Positions 25,706-33,165 of a stretch of 64,000 nucleotides of DNA are shown piece after piece (position 1 is the stretch's first letter; each line of letters starts with the position of its first letter). The stretch lies in contig JBKHXF010000018.1 of the NCBI GenBank assembly GCA_046566145.1, positions 124,001-188,000 on the forward strand, read 5' to 3'. Position numbers and translations under genes: made by a program. Under the pieces are notes generated by a model, which saw only the letters and a list, made by a program, of their open reading frames with translations, was not told the origin of the DNA and ran no database searches. Source of the stretch: JBKHXF01 sp046566145. Its GTDB lineage: Bacteria; Actinomycetota; Nitriliruptoria; Nitriliruptorales; Nitriliruptoraceae.

Positions 25706-25713
25706 CGGGGCGC

Positions 25714-27663
25714 ATGTCCGACACCCCGCTCCCGACCCTGCCGGAACGCATCGGCGGCCGCTACCACCCCCAGGCCCGCATCGGCCGCGGTGGCATGGCG
25801 GAGGTGTGGCGTGCGCACGACGAGGTCCTGCAACGCGACGTCGCCCTGAAGGTGCTCCACCAGCACCTCGCCGACGACCCCGCCTTCGAGGACCGTTTCC
25901 GGCGCGAGGCCCGCGCCGCCGCGGCGCTCAGCCACCCCAACGTCGTGGCCGTGTTCGACTGGGGCGAGGGACCCGACGGGACGTTCCTCGTCATGGAACT
26001 GGTCCCCGGCGCCAGCGTGCGTGACGTCCTGCGCGTCCGTGGCCGGCTCACCCCGGCCGAGGCGCTGACCGTGCTCGGCCAGGCGGCCGGCGGTGTCGCC
26101 GCGGCGCACCGGGCCGGGCTCGTGCACCGCGACGTGAAGCCGGAGAACCTGTTGATCGGGGCGGACGGCGCGGTCAAGGTGACCGACTTCGGGCTGGCGC
26201 GGGCGGCGGCCGCGAGCACGGCGACGTTCGCGGACGCCGTGGTCGGCTCGCCGCACTACCTCGCCCCCGAGTGCGTCCGCGGCGAGCCCGTGGGGCCCGC
26301 CACCGACGTGTACGCCCTCGGCGTCGTGCTCTACGAGTGCCTGGTCGGGGCACCCCCCTTCCAGGGCGACACGCCGATGGCCACCGCCGTGCAGCACACG
26401 ACCCGCGGCGTCCCCGCGCCGAGCCTGCAGGCCCCCGGCACGCCGCCGGCGCTCGACGCCGTCGTCGCCCGCGCCACCCACCCCGACCCCGCCGAACGCT
26501 TCCCCGATGCGGCCGCGTTCGCCCAGGCCCTCGCGGCCGCCGTCCCGGAGGGGCCGGCGGCGGTCGACCTGCGCGATGGGACCTACCCCACCGTGGTGCT
26601 CGCCGGCGCCGCGCGCGAGACCCTCGTCGGCCTCGGCGCGGAGGTGGCCGACACGACCCGCATCACCGGACGGATCGCCGGCTCCACGACCACGACCCTC
26701 GACCCGGGCGACGACGCTGCCGGCGACGAGGCGGGCAGGGGCGGGACCTCGGCACCCCGCCGGCGCTGGCCTCGCCGGCTGGCCTGGCTCGCGCTCGTCG
26801 CCGTGCTGCTCGGCGCCGGCGGCTGGACCGCCTGGGACCGGGTCATCGCGCCGGTCACCGACGTCCCGAGCGTGGTCGGCGACCCCGTCGACGTCGCCCG
26901 CGCGGAGCTCGAGGCGGCCGGCTTCTCGGTGGCCATCGCCCCGAACCGGGAGTTCGACCGGACGGTCCCGGAGGAGCACGTGCTGCGGCAGGACCCGACG
27001 GGGTCGATCCGCCGCGGCGAGACCGTCCTGCTCACCGTCTCCGCCGGGCCGCGCACCGCCACCCTGCCGGCGGTCGCGGGCCGCGAGGAGGCCGACGCGC
27101 TCGCCGAGCTCGAGGCGATGCCCATCGACGTCGAGGTCACGGTCGAGCGTCGCCACGACGACGAGGTCGCCGAGGGGCTCGTGGTGTCCACCGACCCCGC
27201 CGGCGGCACGACCGTCGAGGAGGGCGGCGCCGTCGCCGTCGTGGTGAGCCTCGGCAGGCCGCCCGTGGACGTCCCCGACGTGCTCGGGCTCGCCCTCGAG
27301 GACGCGCGGGCCTCGATGCGGGAGGCCGGCCTCGAGCTGACCGTCGCCGACGAGGTCCACGACGACGACGCGCCGGCCGGCACGGTCCTCGCGACGTCCC
27401 CCGGTCCGACCACCGAGGTCCGGCGAGGTGACACGGTCGAGGCCGTGGTCTCGCTCGGGCCCGCCCCGGTCGACGTGCCGGACGTGCGGGGGAAGACCGA
27501 GCAGGAGGCGACGGCCGAGCTGCGGGCCCTCGGGCTCCGCGTCGAGGTCGTCGACGTCGAGACCATCATCCCGTTCCGCGCCGGTCGGGTCGACGAGCAG
27601 GACCCCGGCCCTGGCACGCGGGTGCGACGCGGCGACACGGTCCGCATCTTCGTCTGGCGCTGA
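25714..27663 (+). CDS. PASTA-domain serine/threonine protein kinase (PknB type)
   Basis: A 649-residue receptor-type kinase. The kinase domain (about 15-280) has the Gly loop IGRGGMAEV (23-31), Lys46 in VALKVL, catalytic HRDVKPENLL (138-147), DFG (158-160) and VGSPHYLAPE. A juxtamembrane linker with Thr-rich ITGRIAGSTTTTLD precedes one membrane helix (355-373), then four extracellular PASTA repeats of about 67 residues (VTDVPSVVGDP, TATLPAVAG, PPVDVPDVLGLAL, PVDVPDVRGKT). Such kinases sense peptidoglycan fragments and control growth and division. No partner phosphatase or FHA gene is adjacent. Confidence 0.95.
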   Translation: MSDTPLPTLPERIGGRYHPQARIGRGGMAEVWRAHDEVLQRDVALKVLHQHLADDPAFEDRFRREARAAAALSHPNVVAVFDWGEGPDGTFLVMELVPGASVRDVLRVRGRLTPAEALTVLGQAAGGVAAAHRAGLVHRDVKPENLLIGADGAVKVTDFGLARAAAASTATFADAVVGSPHYLAPECVRGEPVGPATDVYALGVVLYECLVGAPPFQGDTPMATAVQHTTRGVPAPSLQAPGTPPALDAVVARATHPDPAERFPDAAAFAQALAAAVPEGPAAVDLRDGTYPTVVLAGAARETLVGLGAEVADTTRITGRIAGSTTTTLDPGDDAAGDEAGRGGTSAPRRRWPRRLAWLALVAVLLGAGGWTAWDRVIAPVTDVPSVVGDPVDVARAELEAAGFSVAIAPNREFDRTVPEEHVLRQDPTGSIRRGETVLLTVSAGPRTATLPAVAGREEADALAELEAMPIDVEVTVERRHDDEVAEGLVVSTDPAGGTTVEEGGAVAVVVSLGRPPVDVPDVLGLALEDARASMREAGLELTVADEVHDDDAPAGTVLATSPGPTTEVRRGDTVEAVVSLGPAPVDVPDVRGKTEQEATAELRALGLRVEVVDVETIIPFRAGRVDEQDPGPGTRVRRGDTVRIFVWR

Positions 27664-28722
27664 TCAGCCGGACTCGGTGCCCTGGTCCCCGTCGGCCCGT
27701 CGCCGCGCGACCTCGACGTCCGCGCCGACCGCGTCGTGCCCCTCGACCCGCAGCTCCGACACGGCGAGCTCGTCGTAGGTGTCCCCCGGGTAGACCTCGA
27801 GGACGGTGATCCGCAGGCCGGTCGTCAGCCGCGGCGGGTCGAGGGTGACCTCCTGCAGCCCCTGCTGGTCGAGGAACGTGACCTCGACGGCGTCGCCGGC
27901 GTCGAACGAGACCCGGACCTTGCGCACGCGGGCGTCACCGAGGTAGCGGCCGTCGTCCGACTGCGAGCCGTTCGCCAGGACGAGGGCGGTGACCCACACC
28001 GGCCCGTCGAACTCCAGCGCGATGGTCTCCCCCACGCCGGTCGGGTTCTCGGCGGCGTCGTTGTTCCACGCCGTCGTCAGGTCGCCGTCGACCATGTTGG
28101 ACGCGGCGAACGAGGTGTCGCCGGCGTCGGGTGCCGTGCTGCTCGCCCCGATGGCCGCGACCGGGAGGTCCAGCGGCTCGTCGGAGTACCGGGCCGCGTC
28201 GAAGGTCGGCGCCGCGGGGATCTCGTCCTCGTCGCCGTTGCCGGGGCCGGTCCGCAGCGCGACCAGCCCGCCGATGAGCGCCCCGAGCAGGACGCCGACG
28301 CCGATGACGACGGCCACCACCCGGCCGACCCGAGGGGTCTCGGTGTGGTCCATGACGGGCAGGTCGGCGGTGCGGCTCTCGGGTGAGTCCGGCACCGGGC
28401 CGGGCACCACGACATCGCGCGCCGCCGGCGGCGTGCCGGTCCGCAGGTCGGTGCCGCACCGGCCGCAGAGCTCACGACGGGCGCTGTTCGCCGAGCCGCA
28501 GTGGGGGCACCGGAGGCGGTCGATCTGGTCGTCGCCGGGGCCGGTCGCGGCGACCACCTGCGTCGTCTCCGCACCGCCCATCGCGGCCGCCTCGTCCGCG
28601 GTCGGGACCACGGCGGTGGGGTCCGCGCTGGTCCGACCGGTGACGGTGGGCAGCGTCGCCCCACACGAGACGCAGAAGCGGGCCCCGACGAGGTTCTCGG
28701 CGCTGCAGGACGGACAGGTCAC
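27664..28722 (-). CDS. Zinc-ribbon membrane protein with discoidin-like domain
   Basis: A 352-residue protein. Two zinc ribbons occupy the cytoplasmic N-terminus (CPSCSAENLVGARFCVSCG and CPHCGSANSARRELCGRCG). A membrane helix (VVAVVIGVGVLLGALIGGLVAL, about 157-178) leads to an extracellular beta-sandwich with SFAASNMVDGDLTTAWNNDA, EFDGPVWVTALVLANG and LRITVLEVYPG. This is the pattern of discoidin/NADase-type glycan-binding domains. It converges on the PASTA kinase gene with no spacing, so it may serve in the same envelope-sensing process; that is inference. GTG at 28722. Confidence 0.82.
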   Translation of the reverse strand: MTCPSCSAENLVGARFCVSCGATLPTVTGRTSADPTAVVPTADEAAAMGGAETTQVVAATGPGDDQIDRLRCPHCGSANSARRELCGRCGTDLRTGTPPAARDVVVPGPVPDSPESRTADLPVMDHTETPRVGRVVAVVIGVGVLLGALIGGLVALRTGPGNGDEDEIPAAPTFDAARYSDEPLDLPVAAIGASSTAPDAGDTSFAASNMVDGDLTTAWNNDAAENPTGVGETIALEFDGPVWVTALVLANGSQSDDGRYLGDARVRKVRVSFDAGDAVEVTFLDQQGLQEVTLDPPRLTTGLRITVLEVYPGDTYDELAVSELRVEGHDAVGADVEVARRRADGDQGTESG

Positions 28723-28772
28723 GACGGGGACGCCTCGGACGGGTCGGGTGCGACGTGGGCGGCGAGAGCGTA

Positions 28773-28797
28773 GGGGCTCGGCCCCCACCCGGGGGGC
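28773..28797. terminator. GC-rich hairpins after the SDR gene
   Basis: Two overlapping foldings are possible just downstream of the leftward SDR gene: GGGGC-TCG-GCCCC (28773-28785) and GCCCCC-five bases-GGGGGC (28781-28797). They could act as a terminator, or as alternative structures in the leader of the zinc-ribbon/discoidin gene. Confidence 0.4.
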
Positions 28798-28839
28798 ACC
28801 CGCGCCGCGGAGCTGCCCGCCAGGAGCCGACCGACGTTG

Positions 28840-29769
28840 TCAGGCTCGCCGCAGGCGGGCGCGACGGGCCGCGTCGTGGACCCAGGCCAGCGCCTCGTCG
28901 AGCGGCCGCGGTCGGAACCCGAGCACCGCCGTGAGGTCGCGTGCCGGGTCGACGACCGCGTCGGTCCGCGAGGACTCGAGCAGGGGCAGGACGAGCGCCA
29001 GGTCGAGCCCGGTCGCCCGCGCGACCGCCGGCGCCGCGGCACCGGGGGGCGTGTAGGGCAGGGGCAGCGTCGGGCGCCACGGGAGCCCGGCCACGGCCGC
29101 GTAGCGCTCGGTGAGCTCGTGGTAGGTCACGGCCTCGGGGACCCCCACGTCGAGCACCCGGCTCGCGCTCGGCGCCGAGGCGAGGACGGCGAGGAGCGCC
29201 TCGACCACGTCCGGGCCGGCGATGGGCTGGACCCGGTTCCGCGCGAACGGTGGGGCGAACCGGACGGGGCTGCGCGCGGCGGCGTCGAGCATCCGGAACG
29301 AGGCCGACGCGGGGTCGAGGACGATCCCGGCCCGGACCTCCGTCACCGGGACGTCCCCCTGCGCGAGGGTGACGCCCGCCTGCTGCCGGGCGTACATGTG
29401 CTCGCTCATCGTCGGGAGCCGGTCGTCGTCGAGCAGCCCGCCGAGGTAGACGACGTGCGCGACGCCGGCGCGTTCTGCGGCGTCGCGGAAGGTCGCGGCC
29501 TGCCGGCGCTCCCGCTCCGCGAGCCGCCCGAGCCGGCCCTCCATGCCGTGCACGAGGTAGACGGCCGCATCGCAGCGGTCGAGCGCGGCCTCGAGGTCGA
29601 CCCACCGGGTGACGTCGCCGACCACCACCGACACGTCGCCGGCCCAGGGGTGCACGGCGACCCGGGACCGGTCGCGGGTCAGCGCGACGACGTCGTGCCC
29701 GCCGGCGAGCAGCGCCGGCACGAGGGCCCGGCCGACGGCGCCGGAGGCACCGGTGACGAGGACGCGCAC
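28840..29769 (-). CDS. NAD(P)-binding atypical SDR / NmrA-like protein
   Basis: A 309-residue Rossmann protein: VRVLVTGASGAVGRALVPAL is the dinucleotide motif at the very start, VVVGDVTRWVDLEAALDRCD the second strand, and AAVYLVHGM and HVVYLGGL later strands. The classical YxxxK pair is not obvious, so it is an atypical SDR (NmrA or complex-I-NDUFA9-like), often binding NADPH without a known reaction. GTG at 29769. It is the first of a leftward pair and diverges from the DinB-fold gene with a 156-base gap. A TAGCGT at 29842-29847 on the plus strand belongs to the neighbour. Confidence 0.85.
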   Translation of the reverse strand: MRVLVTGASGAVGRALVPALLAGGHDVVALTRDRSRVAVHPWAGDVSVVVGDVTRWVDLEAALDRCDAAVYLVHGMEGRLGRLAERERRQAATFRDAAERAGVAHVVYLGGLLDDDRLPTMSEHMYARQQAGVTLAQGDVPVTEVRAGIVLDPASASFRMLDAAARSPVRFAPPFARNRVQPIAGPDVVEALLAVLASAPSASRVLDVGVPEAVTYHELTERYAAVAGLPWRPTLPLPYTPPGAAAPAVARATGLDLALVLPLLESSRTDAVVDPARDLTAVLGFRPRPLDEALAWVHDAARRARLRRA

Positions 29770-29925
29770 GGGGGCTCCGCTCGGGGTGGGGGCGCGGGTC
29801 GGGGAGGTTCGGCCCGACGACCGCGTCGGACGGGCAGGCGGTAGCGTCGCGCCCGACCGGGCGCCCCACCGCGTCCGGACGGCCGCCCCCGGGGCGCCGA
29901 CCTCCGACCGGCACGTGGAGGCAGC

Positions 29926-30594
29926 GTGACGTCCGACGCGACCGAGGCCTGCCCCGTCGCCCTCGAGGCATCGCTGGGGGCGTTGCGCATGGAGGGCGGG
30001 GCCCTCGGGGCCGTCCTCGCGCACCTGTCGCCGGAGGCGCTCGATCGGCCGAGCGTGCTGCCCGCGTGGACCGTCCAGCAGCTGCTCGCGCACCTCGTGC
30101 GCGGGGTCGACCGCATCACCGCCTACCTGGCGGCACCGATCCCGCCGCAGGCACGGACCTCGTGGACGACGTACTGGACCGCCGGCGCGGCGAACGTGGA
30201 CCCGGGGTCGGTAGCGGAGCGGGCCCGCCAGTTCGCCGCGAAGGTGAACGGCCGCACGGTGGTGGAGGTGTGGGAGACCAGCGTGACCCGCGCGGTCGAG
30301 GAGGCCGCCTCGTGCCCGCCGGGCCGGCTGCTGCAGCCCCCCTTCGGCCCCATGCGGCTCGACCACTACCTCACGACCCGCGTCGTCGAGCTCACGGTGC
30401 ACGGACTCGACCTGCGGCGCTCGCTCGACCTGGAGGCCGTCTGCACGCCGCCCGCGCGCGAGGTCACCTGCCACGTCCTGGAGCGGCTCCTCGGAGGGGA
30501 ACGTCCCGACGAGCTCGAGGACGACGTCGCGTTCGTGCTGGCGGCGACGGGCCGACGGGAGCACCCCGACCCGCGCCTGCCCGTCCTGACCTGA
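29926..30594 (+). CDS. DinB-fold / maleylpyruvate-isomerase-family protein
   Basis: A 222-residue four-helix protein of the mycothiol-dependent maleylpyruvate isomerase-like family. Metal-binding His residues appear in WTVQQLLAHLVRGVDRI (about 55) and in VVELTVHGLDLRRSLDL (about 156), and the C-terminal helix has VTCHVLERLL. Members are thiol-dependent isomerases or S-transferases; the substrate here is unknown. GTG at 29926. The FMN-type protein gene follows 38 bases later on the same strand. Confidence 0.83.
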   Translation: MTSDATEACPVALEASLGALRMEGGALGAVLAHLSPEALDRPSVLPAWTVQQLLAHLVRGVDRITAYLAAPIPPQARTSWTTYWTAGAANVDPGSVAERARQFAAKVNGRTVVEVWETSVTRAVEEAASCPPGRLLQPPFGPMRLDHYLTTRVVELTVHGLDLRRSLDLEAVCTPPAREVTCHVLERLLGGERPDELEDDVAFVLAATGRREHPDPRLPVLT

Positions 30595-30632
30595 CCGACC
30601 GTCCGGGCGACGACCCGAGGGGAGCCCCCACC

Positions 30633-31121
30633 GTGCTGGAGACCGCCGAGGAGCTCGCGGCGCTGCAGGCCGCCATCGACCGGACCTGGAGGTCGGCCGG
30701 CGACCACCTCCTCGAGGTCTGGCCGGAGCGCTGCCGCATGGACGCGGAGGAGCTCACCGACCGGATGACCGGCATGAGGGTGCTGGTCCTCGCCACGGCA
30801 TCCTCCGACGGTCGGCCCTTCACGGGCCCGGTCGACGCGTTCCTCGTCGGGGGGTCCTGGCACCTCGGCACCGCGCCGGGGGCGCTGCGGGCCCGACACC
30901 TCGCGGCCCGACCAGCCTGCTCGGCCACCTACGTCGAGGGCGAGGAGGTGGTCGTGACCGTCCACGGGCGCGCGGTGCCGATCGACCCGCTCGCCACCGA
31001 GCGGTACGCCCGGGTGTGCAGGGAGCGGTACGGGCCCGACTGGGACGGGTGGCACGTCGGGAACCCGTACTGGCGCATCGAGGCCGACCGGGTGCTCGCG
31101 TGCGACGGAACCCGCCGCTGA
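30633..31121 (+). CDS. Pyridoxamine 5'-phosphate oxidase-like FMN/F420-binding protein
   Basis: A 162-residue split-barrel protein: MRVLVLATASSDGRPFTGPVDAFLVGGSWHLGTA is the core strand pair with the dipeptide common to flavin- or F420-binding PNPOx-like proteins, and ATYVEGEEVVVTVHGRAVPI is the back sheet. Cofactor and reaction are not deducible. GTG at 30633 follows GGGGAG. It is probably co-transcribed with the DinB-fold gene. The stop is one base from the convergent inositol-phosphatase stop. Confidence 0.82.
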   Translation: MLETAEELAALQAAIDRTWRSAGDHLLEVWPERCRMDAEELTDRMTGMRVLVLATASSDGRPFTGPVDAFLVGGSWHLGTAPGALRARHLAARPACSATYVEGEEVVVTVHGRAVPIDPLATERYARVCRERYGPDWDGWHVGNPYWRIEADRVLACDGTRR

Positions 31122-31122
31122 A

Positions 31123-31962
31123 TCAGCCCGGCGCCCGCCGGTCGGCGAGCCAGGCGACGAGGTGGTCGTGCGCGGCCGGGCCTCCTGCCACGAGCCCGTC
31201 GCGGACCGCCCCGCCGAGCGCGCGACGGACGTGGGAGACGCGCCCACCCGCCTCGGTGACCAGCAGCTCGCCCGCGGCCCAGTCCCACGCCTGGAGGCCG
31301 AACTCGAGGTAGCCGTCGAGCCGACCGGCCGCGACCCACGCGAGGTCGAGCGCGGCCGCGCCACCGCGTCGGAGGTCGCGGACGTGGGCGAGCAGCGCGG
31401 CGGTGTCGCCGGCCCACGCCGCGCGGGTGGACGGGTCGTACGCGTACCCCGTCGCCGTGAGGGTCCGGTCGAGGTCCGCGACCGTCGTGACGCGGAGGTC
31501 GAGCGACGTACCGTCGCCGGGGAGCAGCCGGGCGCCGGCACCACGGACGGCCGCGAACGTCTCGTCCCGCTCGGGGTCGTGGACCACGCCCACCACGGCC
31601 CCGTCCGCGTCCTCCGCCGCGACCGACACGCACCACTGCGGGATGCGGTAGAGGTAGTTCACGGTCCCGTCGAGCGGGTCGACGACCCAGCGCAGCCCGG
31701 TCGTGCCCGGACGGTTGCCGCTCGTGTCCTCCTCGCCGAGCAGTCCGTCGTCGGGCCGGGCGGTGAGCAGCGTCGCCACGACCGCACGCTCGGCGGCCCG
31801 GTCGGCCTCGCTCACCGGGTCGGTCGCGGTCGTCTTGGTGTCGACGGCGAGGTGGTCGGCGCCGGCGGCCCGCCGGCGCTGGTGCTCGAGCAGCACGCCG
31901 CCGGCGCGCCGCGCGGCGGCCACGGCGAGCTCGAGCAGCGCCTCGGGGTCCGGGGCGCTCAT
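31123..31962 (-). CDS. Inositol monophosphatase family protein
   Basis: A 279-residue Mg-dependent phosphatase. The metal and active-site motifs are all present: TDPVSEADRAAER, LLGEEDTSG (Glu-Glu), WVVDPLDGTVNYLYRIPQWC (DPLDGT) and LQAWDWAAGELLVTEAGG (WDxAxG). Family members act on inositol-1-phosphate, histidinol-phosphate or related sugars; inositol production would feed mycothiol and phosphatidylinositol. ATG at 31962. It lies 22 bases after pfkA on the same strand, likely one transcript. Confidence 0.93.
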   Translation of the reverse strand: MSAPDPEALLELAVAAARRAGGVLLEHQRRRAAGADHLAVDTKTTATDPVSEADRAAERAVVATLLTARPDDGLLGEEDTSGNRPGTTGLRWVVDPLDGTVNYLYRIPQWCVSVAAEDADGAVVGVVHDPERDETFAAVRGAGARLLPGDGTSLDLRVTTVADLDRTLTATGYAYDPSTRAAWAGDTAALLAHVRDLRRGGAAALDLAWVAAGRLDGYLEFGLQAWDWAAGELLVTEAGGRVSHVRRALGGAVRDGLVAGGPAAHDHLVAWLADRRAPG

Positions 31963-31984
31963 CGCGTGTCGGCCGGGGTGGCGG

Positions 31985-33019
31985 TCACCCGAAGAACACC
32001 TCGGCCACACGGTAGAGCTTGTCGGGGACGGTCTTGAGCTCGCCCACGGCCTCGCGCAGCGGCACCGGCCCGACCCGGAAGTCGTTGTACGCGGTCATCA
32101 TCCCCCACTCGCCGTCGCCGGCGAGGTCGGCGGCCTTGACGCCCATCCGGGTCGCCAGGACGCGGTCCATCGGGTTCGGCGAGCCGCCACGCTGGATGTG
32201 GCCGAGGATCGTCACGCGCGCCGGGAAGTTGGTGCGCTGCTCGATCTCCCACGCGACCGCGTGCCCGAGCCCGCCGAGCTTCGGGCGTCCGAACTCGTCG
32301 AGCTCCGGGTCGGCGAGCTCCATCGTGCCCTCCTTCGGCTGGGCGCCCTCGGCGACCACGACGATGGAGAAGTCGCGCCCGGACCCGGCCCGGTGCTTGA
32401 TGTGGCGGCCGACCGCCTCGATGTCGAACGGGACCTCGGGGATGAGGATGGCGTCGGCACCGCCGGCCATGCCGGCGAACGTCGCGATCCAGCCGGCGTG
32501 CCGGCCCATCAGCTCGAGGACCATCACGCGGTTGTGGGACTCGGCGGTCGAGTGCAGGCGGTCGACCGCCTCGGTCGCGACGTCCACGGCGGTCAGGAAG
32601 CCGATGGTCAGCTCGGTGCCGTTGACGTCGTTGTCGATCGTCTTCGGGATGCCCACGATCGGGATGCCCTCGTCCTCCCACAGGCGGGTCGAGGCCGAGA
32701 GGGTCCCCTCGCCGCCGATGACGACGAGCCCGTCGAGCCGGAACACCTCGAGGGTGTCCTTGATCCGGGCGATGCCGTCCTCCTCGCGGTACGGGTCGAC
32801 GCGGGAGGTCCCGAGCAGCGTGCCGCCGCGGTGCAGCAGGCCGCGCGTGGAGGAGATGGTCAGCTGCTCGGCCTCGCCCTGGAGCACGCCCTTCCAGCCG
32901 TTGCGGAACCCGAAGGTCTGGATGTTGCGCTGGTCGCAGCGCCGGACGATGGCGCGGATGGCGGCGTTCAGGCCGGGGCAGTCGCCGCCGCCGGTGAGGA
33001 TGCCGATGCGGTTGACCAT
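31985..33019 (-). CDS. pfkA: 6-phosphofructokinase, Streptomyces-type
   Basis: A 344-residue phosphofructokinase converting fructose-6-phosphate to the 1,6-bisphosphate. Motifs: GILTGGGDCPGLNAAIRAIV (nucleotide), VVIGGEGTLSAST, GIPKTIDNDV (base Asp in DND), MGRHAGWIA and LGHIQRGGSP. The residue pair that sorts donors is Gly (GGEG) with Lys (PKTIDND), the combination found in ATP-using actinomycete enzymes rather than the Asp-Lys of PPi enzymes. ATG at 33019. It diverges from glpK across a LacI-type palindrome. Confidence 0.96.
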   Translation of the reverse strand: MVNRIGILTGGGDCPGLNAAIRAIVRRCDQRNIQTFGFRNGWKGVLQGEAEQLTISSTRGLLHRGGTLLGTSRVDPYREEDGIARIKDTLEVFRLDGLVVIGGEGTLSASTRLWEDEGIPIVGIPKTIDNDVNGTELTIGFLTAVDVATEAVDRLHSTAESHNRVMVLELMGRHAGWIATFAGMAGGADAILIPEVPFDIEAVGRHIKHRAGSGRDFSIVVVAEGAQPKEGTMELADPELDEFGRPKLGGLGHAVAWEIEQRTNFPARVTILGHIQRGGSPNPMDRVLATRMGVKAADLAGDGEWGMMTAYNDFRVGPVPLREAVGELKTVPDKLYRVAEVFFG

Positions 33020-33062
33020 CGTGGTGGGGGCCTCGTGTCGTGGCGTGCGGGTGGCGGCCCGA

Positions 33063-33076
33063 TGCAAGCGCTTGCA
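33063..33076. promoter_or_regulatory. LacI-family operator between pfkA and glpK
   Basis: TGCAAGCGCTTGCA is a perfect 14-base palindrome with the central CG and flanking TG/CA typical of LacI/GalR/CcpA-type operators. It lies 44 bases from the pfkA start and 90 from the glpK start, in the shared divergent control region. No LacI gene is in the window. Confidence 0.65.
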
Positions 33077-33085
33077 GGGTCCGGG

Positions 33086-33112
33086 CCAGCCTAGGCGACC
33101 ACACTAGGCTGG
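33086..33112. promoter_or_regulatory. Inverted repeat with paired TAGGCT hexamers
   Basis: CCAGCCTAG (33086-33094) and CTAGGCTGG (33104-33112) are exact nine-base arms around nine bases. Each strand thereby gains a TAGGCT, the hexamer that recurs as a minus-10 in this window, so these may be the back-to-back minus-10 elements of pfkA and glpK, or a second operator. Confidence 0.5.
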
Positions 33113-33165
33113 CGCCGACGCCCGGCTCGGCCGGGCGCGCGTGGGAAGACGAGCGGGAGCAGACG

